From Faucicola sp902506215 (lineage in GTDB: Bacteria; Pseudomonadota; Gammaproteobacteria; Pseudomonadales; Moraxellaceae), in NCBI GenBank assembly GCA_016888885.1, contig CP069437.1, positions 682,001 to 746,000 on the forward strand: a DNA stretch of 64,000 bases, given 5' to 3'. Shown piece after piece: positions 10,234 through 19,079 of the stretch. The position numbers and the translations under genes were made by a program. The notes under the pieces were generated by a model that was given only the letters and a program-made list of their open reading frames with translations, did no database searches and was not told where the DNA came from. The stretch's first letter is position 1, and every line of letters starts with the position of its first letter.

Positions 10234-11142
10234 ATGCCTTGGCAGCAATTACATATTCAATGCGAAAAATCGCAAGCCGAACTGGCGGAAACCTTGATGC
10301 TCGAAGCCGATGCGCTCAGTATCAGTTTAGATGATGCAGGTGACCAACCTTTATTTGAACCTTTGCCAGGTGAATCGCCACTGTGGGATGATGTGATTGT
10401 GACGGGGCTATTTGATGGCGATTGTAATCTGGAAACTTTGAGTCAAGATATCGCCAATGATGTGGTGGCGACGCGCGTGTGGACCAGCCGAGTGGATGAC
10501 AAAGATTGGGAACGTGAGTGGATGAAGAATTACCATCCCATTGAATGTGCCAATGGACTTTGGATTGTGCCCAAATGGATGTCACCCCCTAACCCCAATG
10601 CGATTAACATCATCATGGATCCAGGCTTGGCATTTGGCACAGGTTACCATGCAACCACCCGTCTTTGTATTGATTGGCTGACAGAACAGCCCCTGCAAGA
10701 TAAAGTGGTAATTGACTATGGGTGCGGCTCAGGTATTTTGGGCATTGCGGCGCTTTTGCTAGGCGCAAAACAGGTGTATGCGGTCGATATTGACCCCCAA
10801 GCGGTATTAGCCACCCATCAAAATGCCGAGCGCAACCAGGTAGCCGATCAGCTTCAGGCATTTTTACCTGAACAATTTAGTGACTATTGTAAACAGCAGG
10901 CTATTTTGCCCGTAGACTTGATTACCGCCAATATTTTAGCCAAACCACTAATGAGCCTTGCCCCTTATTTTGCGACATTATTGAAATCTCAAGGTAGCAT
11001 TGTGTTGGCAGGTCTGATTGAAAACCAAGTGGAAGATGTAAAAGCTGCCTATCAGCCTTATTTTGAGATGGATGGCGAATTTACCTTTAGCGCCCAGGAA
11101 GATAGACATTGGCATCGCCTCTCGGGTTTTCGCCGTGATTAA
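10234..11142 (+). CDS. prmA: Ribosomal protein L11 methyltransferase PrmA
   Basis: A 302-residue class I SAM-dependent methyltransferase that trimethylates ribosomal protein L11. The start is supported by AAGGA 6 bases upstream. An N-terminal L11-recognition domain (MPWQQLHIQCEKSQAE) leads into DPGLAFGTGYHATTRLC, the PrmA signature, and then the SAM-binding motif VIDYGCGSGILGIAA and the acidic VDIDPQAV. The substrate-loop NILAKPL is also present. Length agrees with E. coli PrmA (293). It is followed by a zinc-ribbon/DUF3426 gene and fis. Confidence 0.95.
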   Translation: MPWQQLHIQCEKSQAELAETLMLEADALSISLDDAGDQPLFEPLPGESPLWDDVIVTGLFDGDCNLETLSQDIANDVVATRVWTSRVDDKDWEREWMKNYHPIECANGLWIVPKWMSPPNPNAINIIMDPGLAFGTGYHATTRLCIDWLTEQPLQDKVVIDYGCGSGILGIAALLLGAKQVYAVDIDPQAVLATHQNAERNQVADQLQAFLPEQFSDYCKQQAILPVDLITANILAKPLMSLAPYFATLLKSQGSIVLAGLIENQVEDVKAAYQPYFEMDGEFTFSAQEDRHWHRLSGFRRD

Positions 11143-11265
11143 AACAAGTCGCGATTCGTATAAAAAGCCTTACAAGGAAGTAAGGTCGTCTTTTGCCCGT
11201 CAAAGCCAAGTAACAGCCTAACAACATAGCTAGCAGCCTAGTGAATATAAATTCTAGGAAATTTG

Positions 11266-11294
11266 TTGACTTTATTTTTTATTCGTCATTAAAT
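11266..11294 (+). promoter_or_regulatory. Candidate sigma-70 promoter for the zinc-ribbon/DUF3426 gene
   Basis: TTGACT, a 17-base spacer, then TTAAAT, ending about 70 bases before the ATG at 11365. Upstream, CCTTAC/GTAAGG (about 11169-11187) may be a weak prmA terminator. Confidence 0.45.
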
Positions 11295-11364
11295 GATTTA
11301 ACACACGACATTATTAAAAATCAAAGACGCAAACTAAAAATGCTAAAAGGGAAGTGATGTTGCG

Positions 11365-12558
11365 ATGAATTTGTACAATGCCAAATGCCCAAACTGCCAA
11401 CACGCATTTAGAATCAACGATGAACAGTTAGCCGTTAGACATGGGTATGTTCGTTGTTCCCATTGCAAAACCATTTTCTCAGCTGCTGAACAACTAGAAC
11501 AAAAAAAATTTGCTAACAACAATCCGCTCTCAAGTCCAAACCATCAGACGCCCTCAGCGCTCATTGACGATAAATCTAACGATATTTTATTTGATGATGA
11601 ATCAGGTCTTGATGAAGCCGGCAATCTCATTGTCAATGAACCCGTTAAACCCACCTCACCGTATGCCTTGTCAAAATCTTCGACCACATCAGCCAAAGCT
11701 AAATCAACCAGCAAATTAGATGACTTTGAGATTATAGACAATTTTGAGCAACTGCCAAAAGCCAAAGATAGCAAGCCTAAAAAGCCAATCATTGACGATA
11801 AGGATGCCGCTGAAGCGATAGAACTCGCCCAAGATAAAGACGCTTCAGGCGATGAAAATGCTTGGCTGCAAAGTTTAATGGCGCAAGCAGATGACAACGA
11901 AGCAATGGACGACTCATCCGCCACCCACACCAAACCCAAGCGAGGCATGGATGGGTTGTTTAACACAGATATTTTTGACCAAATTGCGATTGATATGGGT
12001 AGCGAGCAACAAGCAGATTTGTTAGCGTATCAAAAAAAGATTGATGAACGCTTGTCGCAACAAGTTTCCTCGCAGCAATCGCTGAATGCAAAATTTTTTA
12101 ATATGGACATCGTTTGGGGATTAGGCAGTTTACTATTAATCTTTGTGTTAGCCGCGCAATATATTATTTTTAACATCAACACCTTAATCACTTCAAAAAC
12201 AAACGCAGCCGTGCTATCAACTATTTGCCATAAAATACCCGCCTGTCAATTGCCTCTGGCTGATACCGAGCTTATTGATGTGCAGATGCTTGCGCTTGCT
12301 CATTCATCCAAACAAGCGGGGCAGACTGACTTGGTATTTACTCTGACCAATACCACGGATAATAATATTATCTACCCGAGTGTTAAGGTTTCACTACGCA
12401 GTGGCAACACCATACTTGCGCAAACCCTACTCACCCCTAGCCATTATTTGGAAGCCGGTAACAACTATTTGATGCCGCATCAAATAAAACCCATCAAATT
12501 ACGGATTGATTTTCCAAAAGCCCAAGTCCAAGCCGCTAACATTGAGTTGGTTTATTAA
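11365..12558 (+). CDS. Zinc-ribbon and DUF3426 membrane protein
   Basis: A 397-residue protein. The N-terminus is an MJ0042-type zinc finger with Cys8, Cys11, Cys31 and Cys34 (AKCPNCQHAF, RCSHCKTIF). A long acidic, Lys/Ser-rich linker (about 60-230) follows, then one membrane helix at about 250-272 (GLGSLLLIFVLAAQYIIF) and a DUF3426 domain that is probably periplasmic. Ends with LRIDFPKAQVQAANIEL. This architecture is common between prmA and fis in gammaproteobacteria; the function is unknown. Nothing is visibly broken. Confidence 0.85.
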   Translation: MNLYNAKCPNCQHAFRINDEQLAVRHGYVRCSHCKTIFSAAEQLEQKKFANNNPLSSPNHQTPSALIDDKSNDILFDDESGLDEAGNLIVNEPVKPTSPYALSKSSTTSAKAKSTSKLDDFEIIDNFEQLPKAKDSKPKKPIIDDKDAAEAIELAQDKDASGDENAWLQSLMAQADDNEAMDDSSATHTKPKRGMDGLFNTDIFDQIAIDMGSEQQADLLAYQKKIDERLSQQVSSQQSLNAKFFNMDIVWGLGSLLLIFVLAAQYIIFNINTLITSKTNAAVLSTICHKIPACQLPLADTELIDVQMLALAHSSKQAGQTDLVFTLTNTTDNNIIYPSVKVSLRSGNTILAQTLLTPSHYLEAGNNYLMPHQIKPIKLRIDFPKAQVQAANIELVY

Positions 12559-12788
12559 ATTGTTTTTAGCTTAATTACAGCGTTGCTGAATCAAGCTCAT
12601 ACCGCCCCCAGGATTTATCGCACAATTTTACATATTGTAAACAACTTAAGCTTGCTATCGCTTTTATAATTGTTTTAGTATAAGTATCAATAACTTTATT
12701 ATTCGTCCATATATTTAAGTTTTATTTAATCTATCAACTAACGAGTTATTCGATAAATTTGTCAGCAAATTTATTTTGAGAATCTGCT

Positions 12789-13118
12789 ATGCCCAATTCT
12801 ATTGTTTTACAAAATCGCGCCAAGTATGCCAATATGTCAGATAGCCCATCTAATCCATATACTAACCATACCCCATCCCAAACTTCTCCCAGCGCAAGCC
12901 TAGCTCACCACATTGAGCTTGTAGTGCGAGAGTACTTCGATAATTTAAAAGAACAACAACCGACCCAGCTGTATGAGCTTATGTTGTCACAATTTGAAAA
13001 ACCGCTAATCAGTGTCGTCCTTGAACACACCCGCGGCAATCAAACCAAAACCGCCGAGATTTTGGGACTTAATCGCGGCACATTGCGTAAAAAACTCAAA
13101 ACCCACCAATTATTATAA
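12789..13118 (+). CDS. fis: Fis family nucleoid-associated DNA-binding protein
   Basis: A 109-residue protein. The C-terminal helix-turn-helix (TRGNQTKTAEILGLNRGTLR) is the Fis signature, preceded by a helical dimerisation domain (HHIELVVREYFDNL). Fis bends DNA and acts at rRNA promoters and recombination sites in rapidly growing cells. The N-terminus has about 15 extra residues relative to the 98-residue E. coli protein; an internal ATG at 12834 would give a more standard length but has no better ribosome-binding site. It is not preceded by dusB as in enterobacteria. Confidence 0.9.
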   Translation: MPNSIVLQNRAKYANMSDSPSNPYTNHTPSQTSPSASLAHHIELVVREYFDNLKEQQPTQLYELMLSQFEKPLISVVLEHTRGNQTKTAEILGLNRGTLRKKLKTHQLL

Positions 13119-13184
13119 TTGATAAAAATACCCGCTTTTTTATGATAAGATATCCCTATATTTAGGGATTTATAGAGTTGGGGT

Positions 13185-13217
13185 ATGAAAGTCAATCAGT
13201 CAGTTCGTCATAACTGA
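13185..13217 (+). other. Possible leader peptide ORF overlapping a hairpin before purH
   Basis: A 10-codon ORF (MKVNQSVRHN) begins after GTTGGGGT and its stop lies inside the hairpin stem at 13198-13219. This could be a leader peptide controlling purH, or chance. I have no independent support for translation. Confidence 0.2.
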
Positions 13218-13231
13218 CTTTTTGTTTTTTC
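13198..13231 (+). terminator. Intrinsic terminator or attenuator between fis and purH
   Basis: Perfect 8-bp stem AGTCAGTT / AACTGACT with a 6-base loop, followed by TTTTGTTTTTT. It may end fis transcription or attenuate purH, which starts 39 bases further on. Confidence 0.65.
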
Positions 13232-13269
13232 TGCACCCAGTATTTTTTTGTCAACGAGTCGAGTCAATT

Positions 13270-14850
13270 ATGAATCAATCTTATGCATTGCTCTCTGTTT
13301 CTGATAAATCGGGTATTGTGGATTTTGCCAAAGGTCTAATCACCCACGGTTTTCGTCTACTATCAACGGGCGGCACCTACAAACTTCTCAAACAACATGA
13401 CTTAGCAGTGACTGAGGTCGCAGAATACACAGGTTTTGCAGAGATGATGGATGGTCGGGTAAAAACCCTGCATCCAAAAATTCATGGCGGTATTTTAGGT
13501 CGCCGCGGCACGGATGATGCCATTATGCAAGAGCATGGCATCGACCGCATTGACATGGTGGTTGTCAATTTATATCCATTTGCCCAAACCGTTGCCAACC
13601 CAAATGTCACCAAAGAAGACGCTATCGAAAACATTGATATTGGTGGTCCTACCATGGTGCGTGCCGCGGCAAAAAATCATGACCATGTCAGCATCGTGAC
13701 AAGCCCCAACGATTATGCAGCAATCTTGGGCGAGCTAACAGCAAACGGTCGTATCAGTGATACCACCCGATTTGATTTAGCGGTAAAAGCATTTGAGCAT
13801 ACCGCACATTATGATGGTATGATTGCCAACTTTTTAGGCAACCGCCTGCAAAGCTTTGAATCGGCTGACCAATTCCCGCGTACTTTTAACGTGCAAATGG
13901 ACAAAGCGCAAGACTTACGCTATGGTGAAAACCCGCACCAACAAGCCGCTTTTTATGTGGAAAAAGCGCAGGTTAATGGTCAAAAGGAAGCCAGTATTGC
14001 CACCGCTAAGCAATTACAAGGTAAAGAACTATCTTACAACAACATCGCAGATACCGATGCAGCGTTAGAATGCGTGAAATCGTTTGATATGCCTGCGTGT
14101 GTCATTGTTAAACACGCCAATCCTTGTGGTGTGGCCGTGGATGCCGACTTAACCCATGCTTATCAAAAAGCCTTTGCCACTGACCCAGAATCTGCGTTTG
14201 GCGGTATCATTGCCTTTAACCGTGAGCTGGATATCAAAACAGCAAAAGCCATTGTGGATCAGCAATTTGTTGAAGTCATCATTGCCCCAAGCATTGCCGA
14301 CGGCGTACTCGATGTCACATCTGCCAAGAAAAATGTGCGCGTGTTAGTCTGCGGTGAATTACCAAACCCAAGTGAGCGCCAAGCCCAATTTGACTTTAAA
14401 CGTGTGACCGGCGGTTTATTGGTGCAAGAACAAGATTTGGGGTTAATTACTTTAGATGATTTAAAAGTGGTGACAAAAGTACAGCCGACTCAGCAACAAT
14501 TCGATGATTTGCTGTTTACTTGGCAAGTCGCCAAATATGTGAAATCCAACGCCATTGTGTATGCCAAAGATGGGCGTACCATTGGGGTAGGCGCAGGGCA
14601 AATGAGTCGTGTCAACTCAGCCCGTATTGCCGCGATTAAAGCTGAGCACGCTGGTCTATCGCCTGTGGGCGCGGTGATGGCATCAGATGCCTTCTTCCCA
14701 TTCCGTGATGGTATTGACAATGCCGCAGCGGTGGGGATTAAGGCGATTATCCAGCCAGGTGGCTCCATGCGCGATGACGAAACCATCGCCGCAGCCGATG
14801 AACATGGCATTGCGATGGTGTTCACCGGTATGCGTCATTTTAGACATTAA
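13270..14850 (+). CDS. purH: Bifunctional AICAR transformylase/IMP cyclohydrolase PurH
   Basis: 526 residues from the ATG at 13270 (MNQSYALLSVSDKSGIVDFA), which matches the family start; upstream codons in the same frame are not family-like. It performs the last two steps of IMP synthesis in the cytoplasm. The N-terminal MGS-like cyclohydrolase domain contains LSTGGTYK and GRVKTLHPKIHGG. The transformylase domain contains the catalytic KHANPCG motif and GVGAGQMSRVNSARIA. Length agrees with E. coli PurH (529). Single gene, not joined to purD here, ended by a strong hairpin. Confidence 0.97.
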   Translation: MNQSYALLSVSDKSGIVDFAKGLITHGFRLLSTGGTYKLLKQHDLAVTEVAEYTGFAEMMDGRVKTLHPKIHGGILGRRGTDDAIMQEHGIDRIDMVVVNLYPFAQTVANPNVTKEDAIENIDIGGPTMVRAAAKNHDHVSIVTSPNDYAAILGELTANGRISDTTRFDLAVKAFEHTAHYDGMIANFLGNRLQSFESADQFPRTFNVQMDKAQDLRYGENPHQQAAFYVEKAQVNGQKEASIATAKQLQGKELSYNNIADTDAALECVKSFDMPACVIVKHANPCGVAVDADLTHAYQKAFATDPESAFGGIIAFNRELDIKTAKAIVDQQFVEVIIAPSIADGVLDVTSAKKNVRVLVCGELPNPSERQAQFDFKRVTGGLLVQEQDLGLITLDDLKVVTKVQPTQQQFDDLLFTWQVAKYVKSNAIVYAKDGRTIGVGAGQMSRVNSARIAAIKAEHAGLSPVGAVMASDAFFPFRDGIDNAAAVGIKAIIQPGGSMRDDETIAAADEHGIAMVFTGMRHFRH

Positions 14851-14868
14851 TTCTTGTTAGGCATAAAA

Positions 14869-14899
14869 AAGGCGAAACTGATTAGGTTTCGCCTTTTTT
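14869..14899 (+). terminator. Rho-independent terminator after purH
   Basis: 10-bp stem AAGGCGAAAC / GTTTCGCCTT with a 7-base loop and a run of T. It lies between purH and the convergent dehydrogenase gene and may serve both. Confidence 0.9.
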
Positions 14900-14955
14900 C
14901 ATTGATATTTTTTTTCTTTTGATTACTTTGTCAATGCTTATAGCTCAGCTTAGGT

Positions 14956-16044
14956 TTATAGTTTCGCTAAGGTTTGGCAAATATCGAGCATGCGATTGGC
15001 GTAACCCCATTCATTATCATACCAAGCAAACACTTTAAATTGCCGCCCCACACTCATCGTCTGTAAGCTATCAATCACCAATGAATGCGCATCATGGATA
15101 AAGTCACTGGACACCAATGGCTCATCACTATAATCCATGATACCCAATAAATCTTGTTCACTGGCATGTTTTAACAGCTGATTGATAGCAGTAACATCCG
15201 TGGCTTTGTCAAAGGTAAATGTCACATCAATTGCTGCGACATCCATGGTCGGTACGCGGATTGAATACCCATTCACCTTGCCTGCCATATGCGGCATCAC
15301 CCGATTGACCGCAGCGATACTACTTGATGTGGTTGGGATAATGTTATGCCCAGAAGCCCGTGCACGGCGCAAATCACGGTGCACTTGGTCAAGCACAGTT
15401 TGGTCAGCAGTTACTGCATGGATTTCGGTCATCATCGCTGATTCGATGCCATAGGCATGATGCAATACATATAGTAAAGGCACGAGCGCTTGGGTGGTAC
15501 ACGACACACTGGATAAAATCTTTTTATCACGGCTAAGCTCATGGTCATTGACGCCCACTACAATACTGGCATCCACATGATCAAACGGGGCAGCCCCAAT
15601 CATCACCTGCTTGGCGCCTGCGATAATATGCTGTGACGCCTGTTCATAGCTACGAAAATGACCCGTGCTCTCAAGCACCATGTCGATGCCCAGTTTTTCC
15701 CAAGGTAATTTGGTGGCAATGGGCTGCTGTATCAATGCAATTTTTTGCCGAAATTCTCCTTGGCTTAATAGCAAAAAATGCTGTTGTTTTTCACCCAAAT
15801 CCAGCGTCTTTAATTCAATATGGATATCACTGACCGCCGATAATCGACCGTGGGTACTGTCATATTTGAGTAAATGTAGCAGGGTTGCTGGCTCAGCAAT
15901 ATCATTGATGGCGACGATATTTAACGGCTGCAATTGTAAAGGATTGTGACAAAACCGTTCGATATAAGCACGTAGCACGTTGCGCCCAATACGACCAAAG
16001 CCATTAATAGCGATGTTAAAAGGTTTGATGGTGGAAGCATTCAA
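14956..16044 (-). CDS. GAPDH/erythrose-4-phosphate dehydrogenase family protein
   Basis: A 362-residue NAD(P)-dependent dehydrogenase. The Rossmann motif INGFGRIGRNVLRA is at the N-terminus, the catalytic cysteine is in VSCTTQALVP, and WYDNEWGYANRMLD closes the C-terminal domain. Several stretches look more like E. coli Epd than GapA, such as HRDLRRARASGHNIIP and the DYSDEPLVSSDF region. It could therefore be erythrose-4-phosphate dehydrogenase (pyridoxal phosphate synthesis) or a second GAPDH. The residue two after the catalytic Cys-Thr is Gln rather than the usual Asn (SCTTN). About 20-25 residues longer than typical because of an insertion around 75-110 (LDLGEKQQHFLLLSQGEF). Confidence 0.8.
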   Translation of the reverse strand: MNASTIKPFNIAINGFGRIGRNVLRAYIERFCHNPLQLQPLNIVAINDIAEPATLLHLLKYDSTHGRLSAVSDIHIELKTLDLGEKQQHFLLLSQGEFRQKIALIQQPIATKLPWEKLGIDMVLESTGHFRSYEQASQHIIAGAKQVMIGAAPFDHVDASIVVGVNDHELSRDKKILSSVSCTTQALVPLLYVLHHAYGIESAMMTEIHAVTADQTVLDQVHRDLRRARASGHNIIPTTSSSIAAVNRVMPHMAGKVNGYSIRVPTMDVAAIDVTFTFDKATDVTAINQLLKHASEQDLLGIMDYSDEPLVSSDFIHDAHSLVIDSLQTMSVGRQFKVFAWYDNEWGYANRMLDICQTLAKL

Positions 16045-16072
16045 TCAGGGATATTCCTTACTAGACAAGTGC

Positions 16073-18163
16073 TCAATTGCCCTGCGGTTTTAAAAACAAC
16101 AAGGCAAGTTTCACATCATTATAAGAATAGGCGTTTCTCAATTCTTCGACAATCGCGCGAATTTTGATTTTGCCATCGTTATCTTTATCGCGTTTGTCAT
16201 CACGTTTGGCTATTTTTTGATACGCCTTGTCAATCGGCTGTAGCCATTCGTCATCAGGTCGTAGATGCGCTATGTTGGCACGGGGAAAGTGCTCAGCAAT
16301 TTTCTCGATATGCCCCATCACGGTTGATTGGGCTAAATTACGGGCTTGCGCAATTTCTGCGATAGTCAAACTTTCATCCAACAAGGCTTTGGTTTCCAGC
16401 ACCGTGGGGGTAATAACGCCTGCCGCATCATCCGCCAAAGATTGCAGCTGCTGTACAGCATGGCGACGTTTTTCAATCAGTTTTTGCTGTTGTTTGGCGC
16501 GATTTTCATACGCGGCGATTTTTTCTTTATCCAGCGTACCCCGGCATTGAATGATAAACTCACGATGAAGGTCATTGAGCTGTTTTTTACTGCGCGTCAA
16601 AAATTCACGTTCTTGTTCTGCACTGATCGCCTGAAATCGCTGATCGGCGCCACGCGCTAGGGGATCAAGCTGTAAGCTTAATTCATTGACGCCCAGTAAT
16701 TGTAGTCCAGATAGCTGCTTTAACCGTGATAAAGCCACATAGCCCTGCCCTTTTTCAAAGGTTTTGGACAAATCTACTTCTGCCGCATCTAGCGTCATGC
16801 CTTGGCTTTTGTGAATGGTAATCGCCCACGCCAGCGTCAAGGGGATGTGGTAATAGGCAGCCAGTATTTCGCCGTCTTCATCATCAATACGCCATGAATC
16901 ATATTCAGCAATGACTTTGCGGCCGTCATTGAGCTCAACCAAGGGATAAAGTAACTCCGATAATTTGTCATCAGCCGTGTCTGTCGCGGCGGTGTCATTC
17001 TCATCCCTATCCTCATCAGTGGGGTGAGTTTGTTGTGATTGACCGCCATTGACTTCATCGAGCAAGTCTGCCATATCGGCTTGTTGTTCTTGTTCAATGG
17101 CATCTAGCAAGGCAGTTGCATCTGCTGCCAGCGCTTGTTCATCGAGCGGCTCAGATGGGTGATTGTTTGACGGGCTATTTTTTGATGGGCTATCGTCTGT
17201 TTGTTTATTTGGTTGTTTAAGGGTGGTAGCAACAAAATCAACTACTTTGCCCATGGTGCCATTTGAGACATTAAGCTCGGTGTTGTTTTTGATAAACATC
17301 ACTTTTGCGCCAAGTTTGAGTACGAGCTCTGGGGTATTGCGTACGGATTTTTTTAGCGTCTCGACCAGCTTTTCATCGCCTTCTCCCCAAGCGCGAAAAG
17401 TATGCGCCGCTGTGGTAAGTTTACCAAGTTCCTGCTCATTGATAGCTTGTACGTTGACATTGTGGGTAAACAGTCGGGTACGGTTGTCGGCTAGCACATG
17501 CTCAGCCGTCGCGGTCAAAGCAGGCATGATATGGGGGGTAAACTGCTGGCTACGAATTTGATTTAAAATCGCAGTCAAATCCAAGCCATAATAGGTGTTG
17601 CCTGCCACCGCTGTTTTGTCAGTTGTTTGACGGTGCTGCTCGGATAAATAGCAAATTTGAAAATCTGCATCCAGCCAAGCTTGCGCCATAAAAGCAAATT
17701 TATCGCGGTTGCTCTCATGGGGCTCACCAATCGGCGGCAACTGAAAAAAATCCCCGGCAACCAATAGCTGTATCCCACCAAACGGCAAGGTGTTTTCTTT
17801 GATGGCTTGTAGCACTTGGTTAATCAGCTCAAATTGCTGTCGATGCAGCATTGAGATTTCATCAATCACCAATACTTTGGTGCGCTCAATGCGCTCCACA
17901 ACCACCGTGCGTTTTTTGATGCGGGCGATGTCTTTGGCGGTTAGCTCGTTACTGATACCGATGCCCGCCCAGCTGTGAATGGTCATGCCGTTCATATGCG
18001 TGGCAGCAATACCTGTGCTTGCCGTCACCGCGACCGCCACATCCCTTGCGCGCAGATAATGCAAATACTGATTGATGGTATAGGTCTTGCCCGCCCCTGC
18101 TGAGCCTGTTAAAAACACATTTTTACCAGTTTTAAGGATATCAAGGGCGGTGGCTTGTTTCAT
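16073..18163 (-). CDS. PIF1/RecD-like superfamily 1 helicase with C-terminal helix-turn-helix
   Basis: A 696-residue protein. Walker A is FLTGSAGAGKT (about 18-26), followed by a Pif1-type motif (TASTGIAATHMNGMTIHSWA), a DEAD-box-like Walker B (LVIDEISMLHRQQF), and GDFFQLPP. Motif V/VI are at ITIHKSQGMTLDAA and GYVALSRLK. After the helicase core is an alpha-helical basic region and a helix-turn-helix (SLTIAEIAQARNLAQSTVMG), known from RecQ/PIF1-like tails. Predicted to unwind DNA 5' to 3', perhaps at forks or G-quadruplexes. Odd: an acidic, Ser/Asn/Gln-rich insertion of about 100 residues (about 320-410) lies between helicase motifs. Confidence 0.87.
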   Translation of the reverse strand: MKQATALDILKTGKNVFLTGSAGAGKTYTINQYLHYLRARDVAVAVTASTGIAATHMNGMTIHSWAGIGISNELTAKDIARIKKRTVVVERIERTKVLVIDEISMLHRQQFELINQVLQAIKENTLPFGGIQLLVAGDFFQLPPIGEPHESNRDKFAFMAQAWLDADFQICYLSEQHRQTTDKTAVAGNTYYGLDLTAILNQIRSQQFTPHIMPALTATAEHVLADNRTRLFTHNVNVQAINEQELGKLTTAAHTFRAWGEGDEKLVETLKKSVRNTPELVLKLGAKVMFIKNNTELNVSNGTMGKVVDFVATTLKQPNKQTDDSPSKNSPSNNHPSEPLDEQALAADATALLDAIEQEQQADMADLLDEVNGGQSQQTHPTDEDRDENDTAATDTADDKLSELLYPLVELNDGRKVIAEYDSWRIDDEDGEILAAYYHIPLTLAWAITIHKSQGMTLDAAEVDLSKTFEKGQGYVALSRLKQLSGLQLLGVNELSLQLDPLARGADQRFQAISAEQEREFLTRSKKQLNDLHREFIIQCRGTLDKEKIAAYENRAKQQQKLIEKRRHAVQQLQSLADDAAGVITPTVLETKALLDESLTIAEIAQARNLAQSTVMGHIEKIAEHFPRANIAHLRPDDEWLQPIDKAYQKIAKRDDKRDKDNDGKIKIRAIVEELRNAYSYNDVKLALLFLKPQGN

Positions 18164-18298
18164 TGGTTATACAAAGCTTTTGTAGATAAAAAAGAAGGGG
18201 TTAAAAAAAGCGAGTTGAAAATGAGCCTACTATAAAGGCAAAGCCGAGTAAAGGCAATGATTGACAGCACCAAAATATGCCATCAGACGCTTCACAGA

Positions 18299-18961
18299 TT
18301 AGTCAATCATGGTTTTGATTTGCTTGAGACTTAAATAACCAATATGCAGCGCATCGTCAGGTAGCTGATTTTTTTCAGGCTCGGTTAATGGCTGAATGGT
18401 TAATGCCACGTCATTTGGCAGTAAATCAGCCACACAGTGAATATCATCCAAGTCTAGTTGATGCTTATCATCCACATGACTGGTTGCCACGCCGCTTTTG
18501 GCGGTATCGACATTATCAAATGTATAATCTTGATAAAATGCCGTTTTTTTAACTTGCGCCGTTGCTTTACCTAGCGTCTCGGCTACCATAAGTGTTTTAT
18601 AATGAAATTCTTCAAATTGACCCGGCAGATACCCGCCTAAATTGACAAAATAAAGTTGTTTGCCCTGACTATCTAATTTGTTATCTACCCTATCATCTGC
18701 AAGTATGTTATCTGCAAGCGCGTTATCTTTTGACAATCCATCTTTTGACAAGCTCTCTTTCGACAACAAAATTTGATAATCACCCACCCGCTTCACTTCT
18801 CGCCATGCGTCTAAGTGCCAGTTGTTTTTGACTGCCGGCCAGTGCTGATTGACACTCTCAATTGTTTCACCTAGGCTATTTGCAATCACAAACATCACAT
18901 CATGCTGTTCAATCAGTCGTCCTTGGGGACGCGCCCCGATTTTTAACATAAATAGTTTCAT
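18299..18961 (-). CDS. DUF1543 family protein
   Basis: About 220 residues starting at the ATG at 18961 (MKLFMLKIGARPQGRLIEQHD), which is the family-like start; an ATG pair at 19015 lacks a ribosome-binding site. DUF1543 proteins are uncharacterised and usually have two copies of the domain; both are visible, near residues 1-75 and 110-175 (LYFVNLGGYLPGQFEEFH, then VMVAETLGKA-like). Between them is a Ser/Lys/Asp/Leu-rich segment with near-repeats SKE-SL, SKDGL, SKDNAL, which looks like repeat expansion. Cytosolic, no signal peptide. No function assigned. Confidence 0.75.
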   Translation of the reverse strand: MKLFMLKIGARPQGRLIEQHDVMFVIANSLGETIESVNQHWPAVKNNWHLDAWREVKRVGDYQILLSKESLSKDGLSKDNALADNILADDRVDNKLDSQGKQLYFVNLGGYLPGQFEEFHYKTLMVAETLGKATAQVKKTAFYQDYTFDNVDTAKSGVATSHVDDKHQLDLDDIHCVADLLPNDVALTIQPLTEPEKNQLPDDALHIGYLSLKQIKTMID

Positions 18962-19017
18962 ATCTATACGCCCAAATGTGTCGCCATTAAAACTTAAAAA
19001 CCTGCGAACCATCATAG

Positions 19018-19056
19018 GTTTTCGTCACGGGTTTTTGTCACGGGTTTTTGTCACAG
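19018..19056. repeat. Three 13-bp tandem units
   Basis: GTTTTCGTCACGG, GTTTTTGTCACGG and GTTTTTGTCACAG follow one another without gaps between the DUF1543 gene and the SohB-like gene. Confidence 0.9.
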
Positions 19057-19079
19057 GTTTTTATTATTTTATCTTACGG

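Noticed and set aside
10149..10334. Frame overlapping the prmA start
   Set aside because: prmA has a clear RBS and conserved N-terminus at 10234; the other frame has neither.
13856..14068. Basic 70-residue frame within purH
   Set aside because: Lies in another frame inside a fully conserved enzyme gene.
17163..17561. 132-residue plus-strand ORF over the PIF1-like helicase
   Set aside because: Antisense to helicase motifs, Ser/Leu-rich and with no family resemblance.
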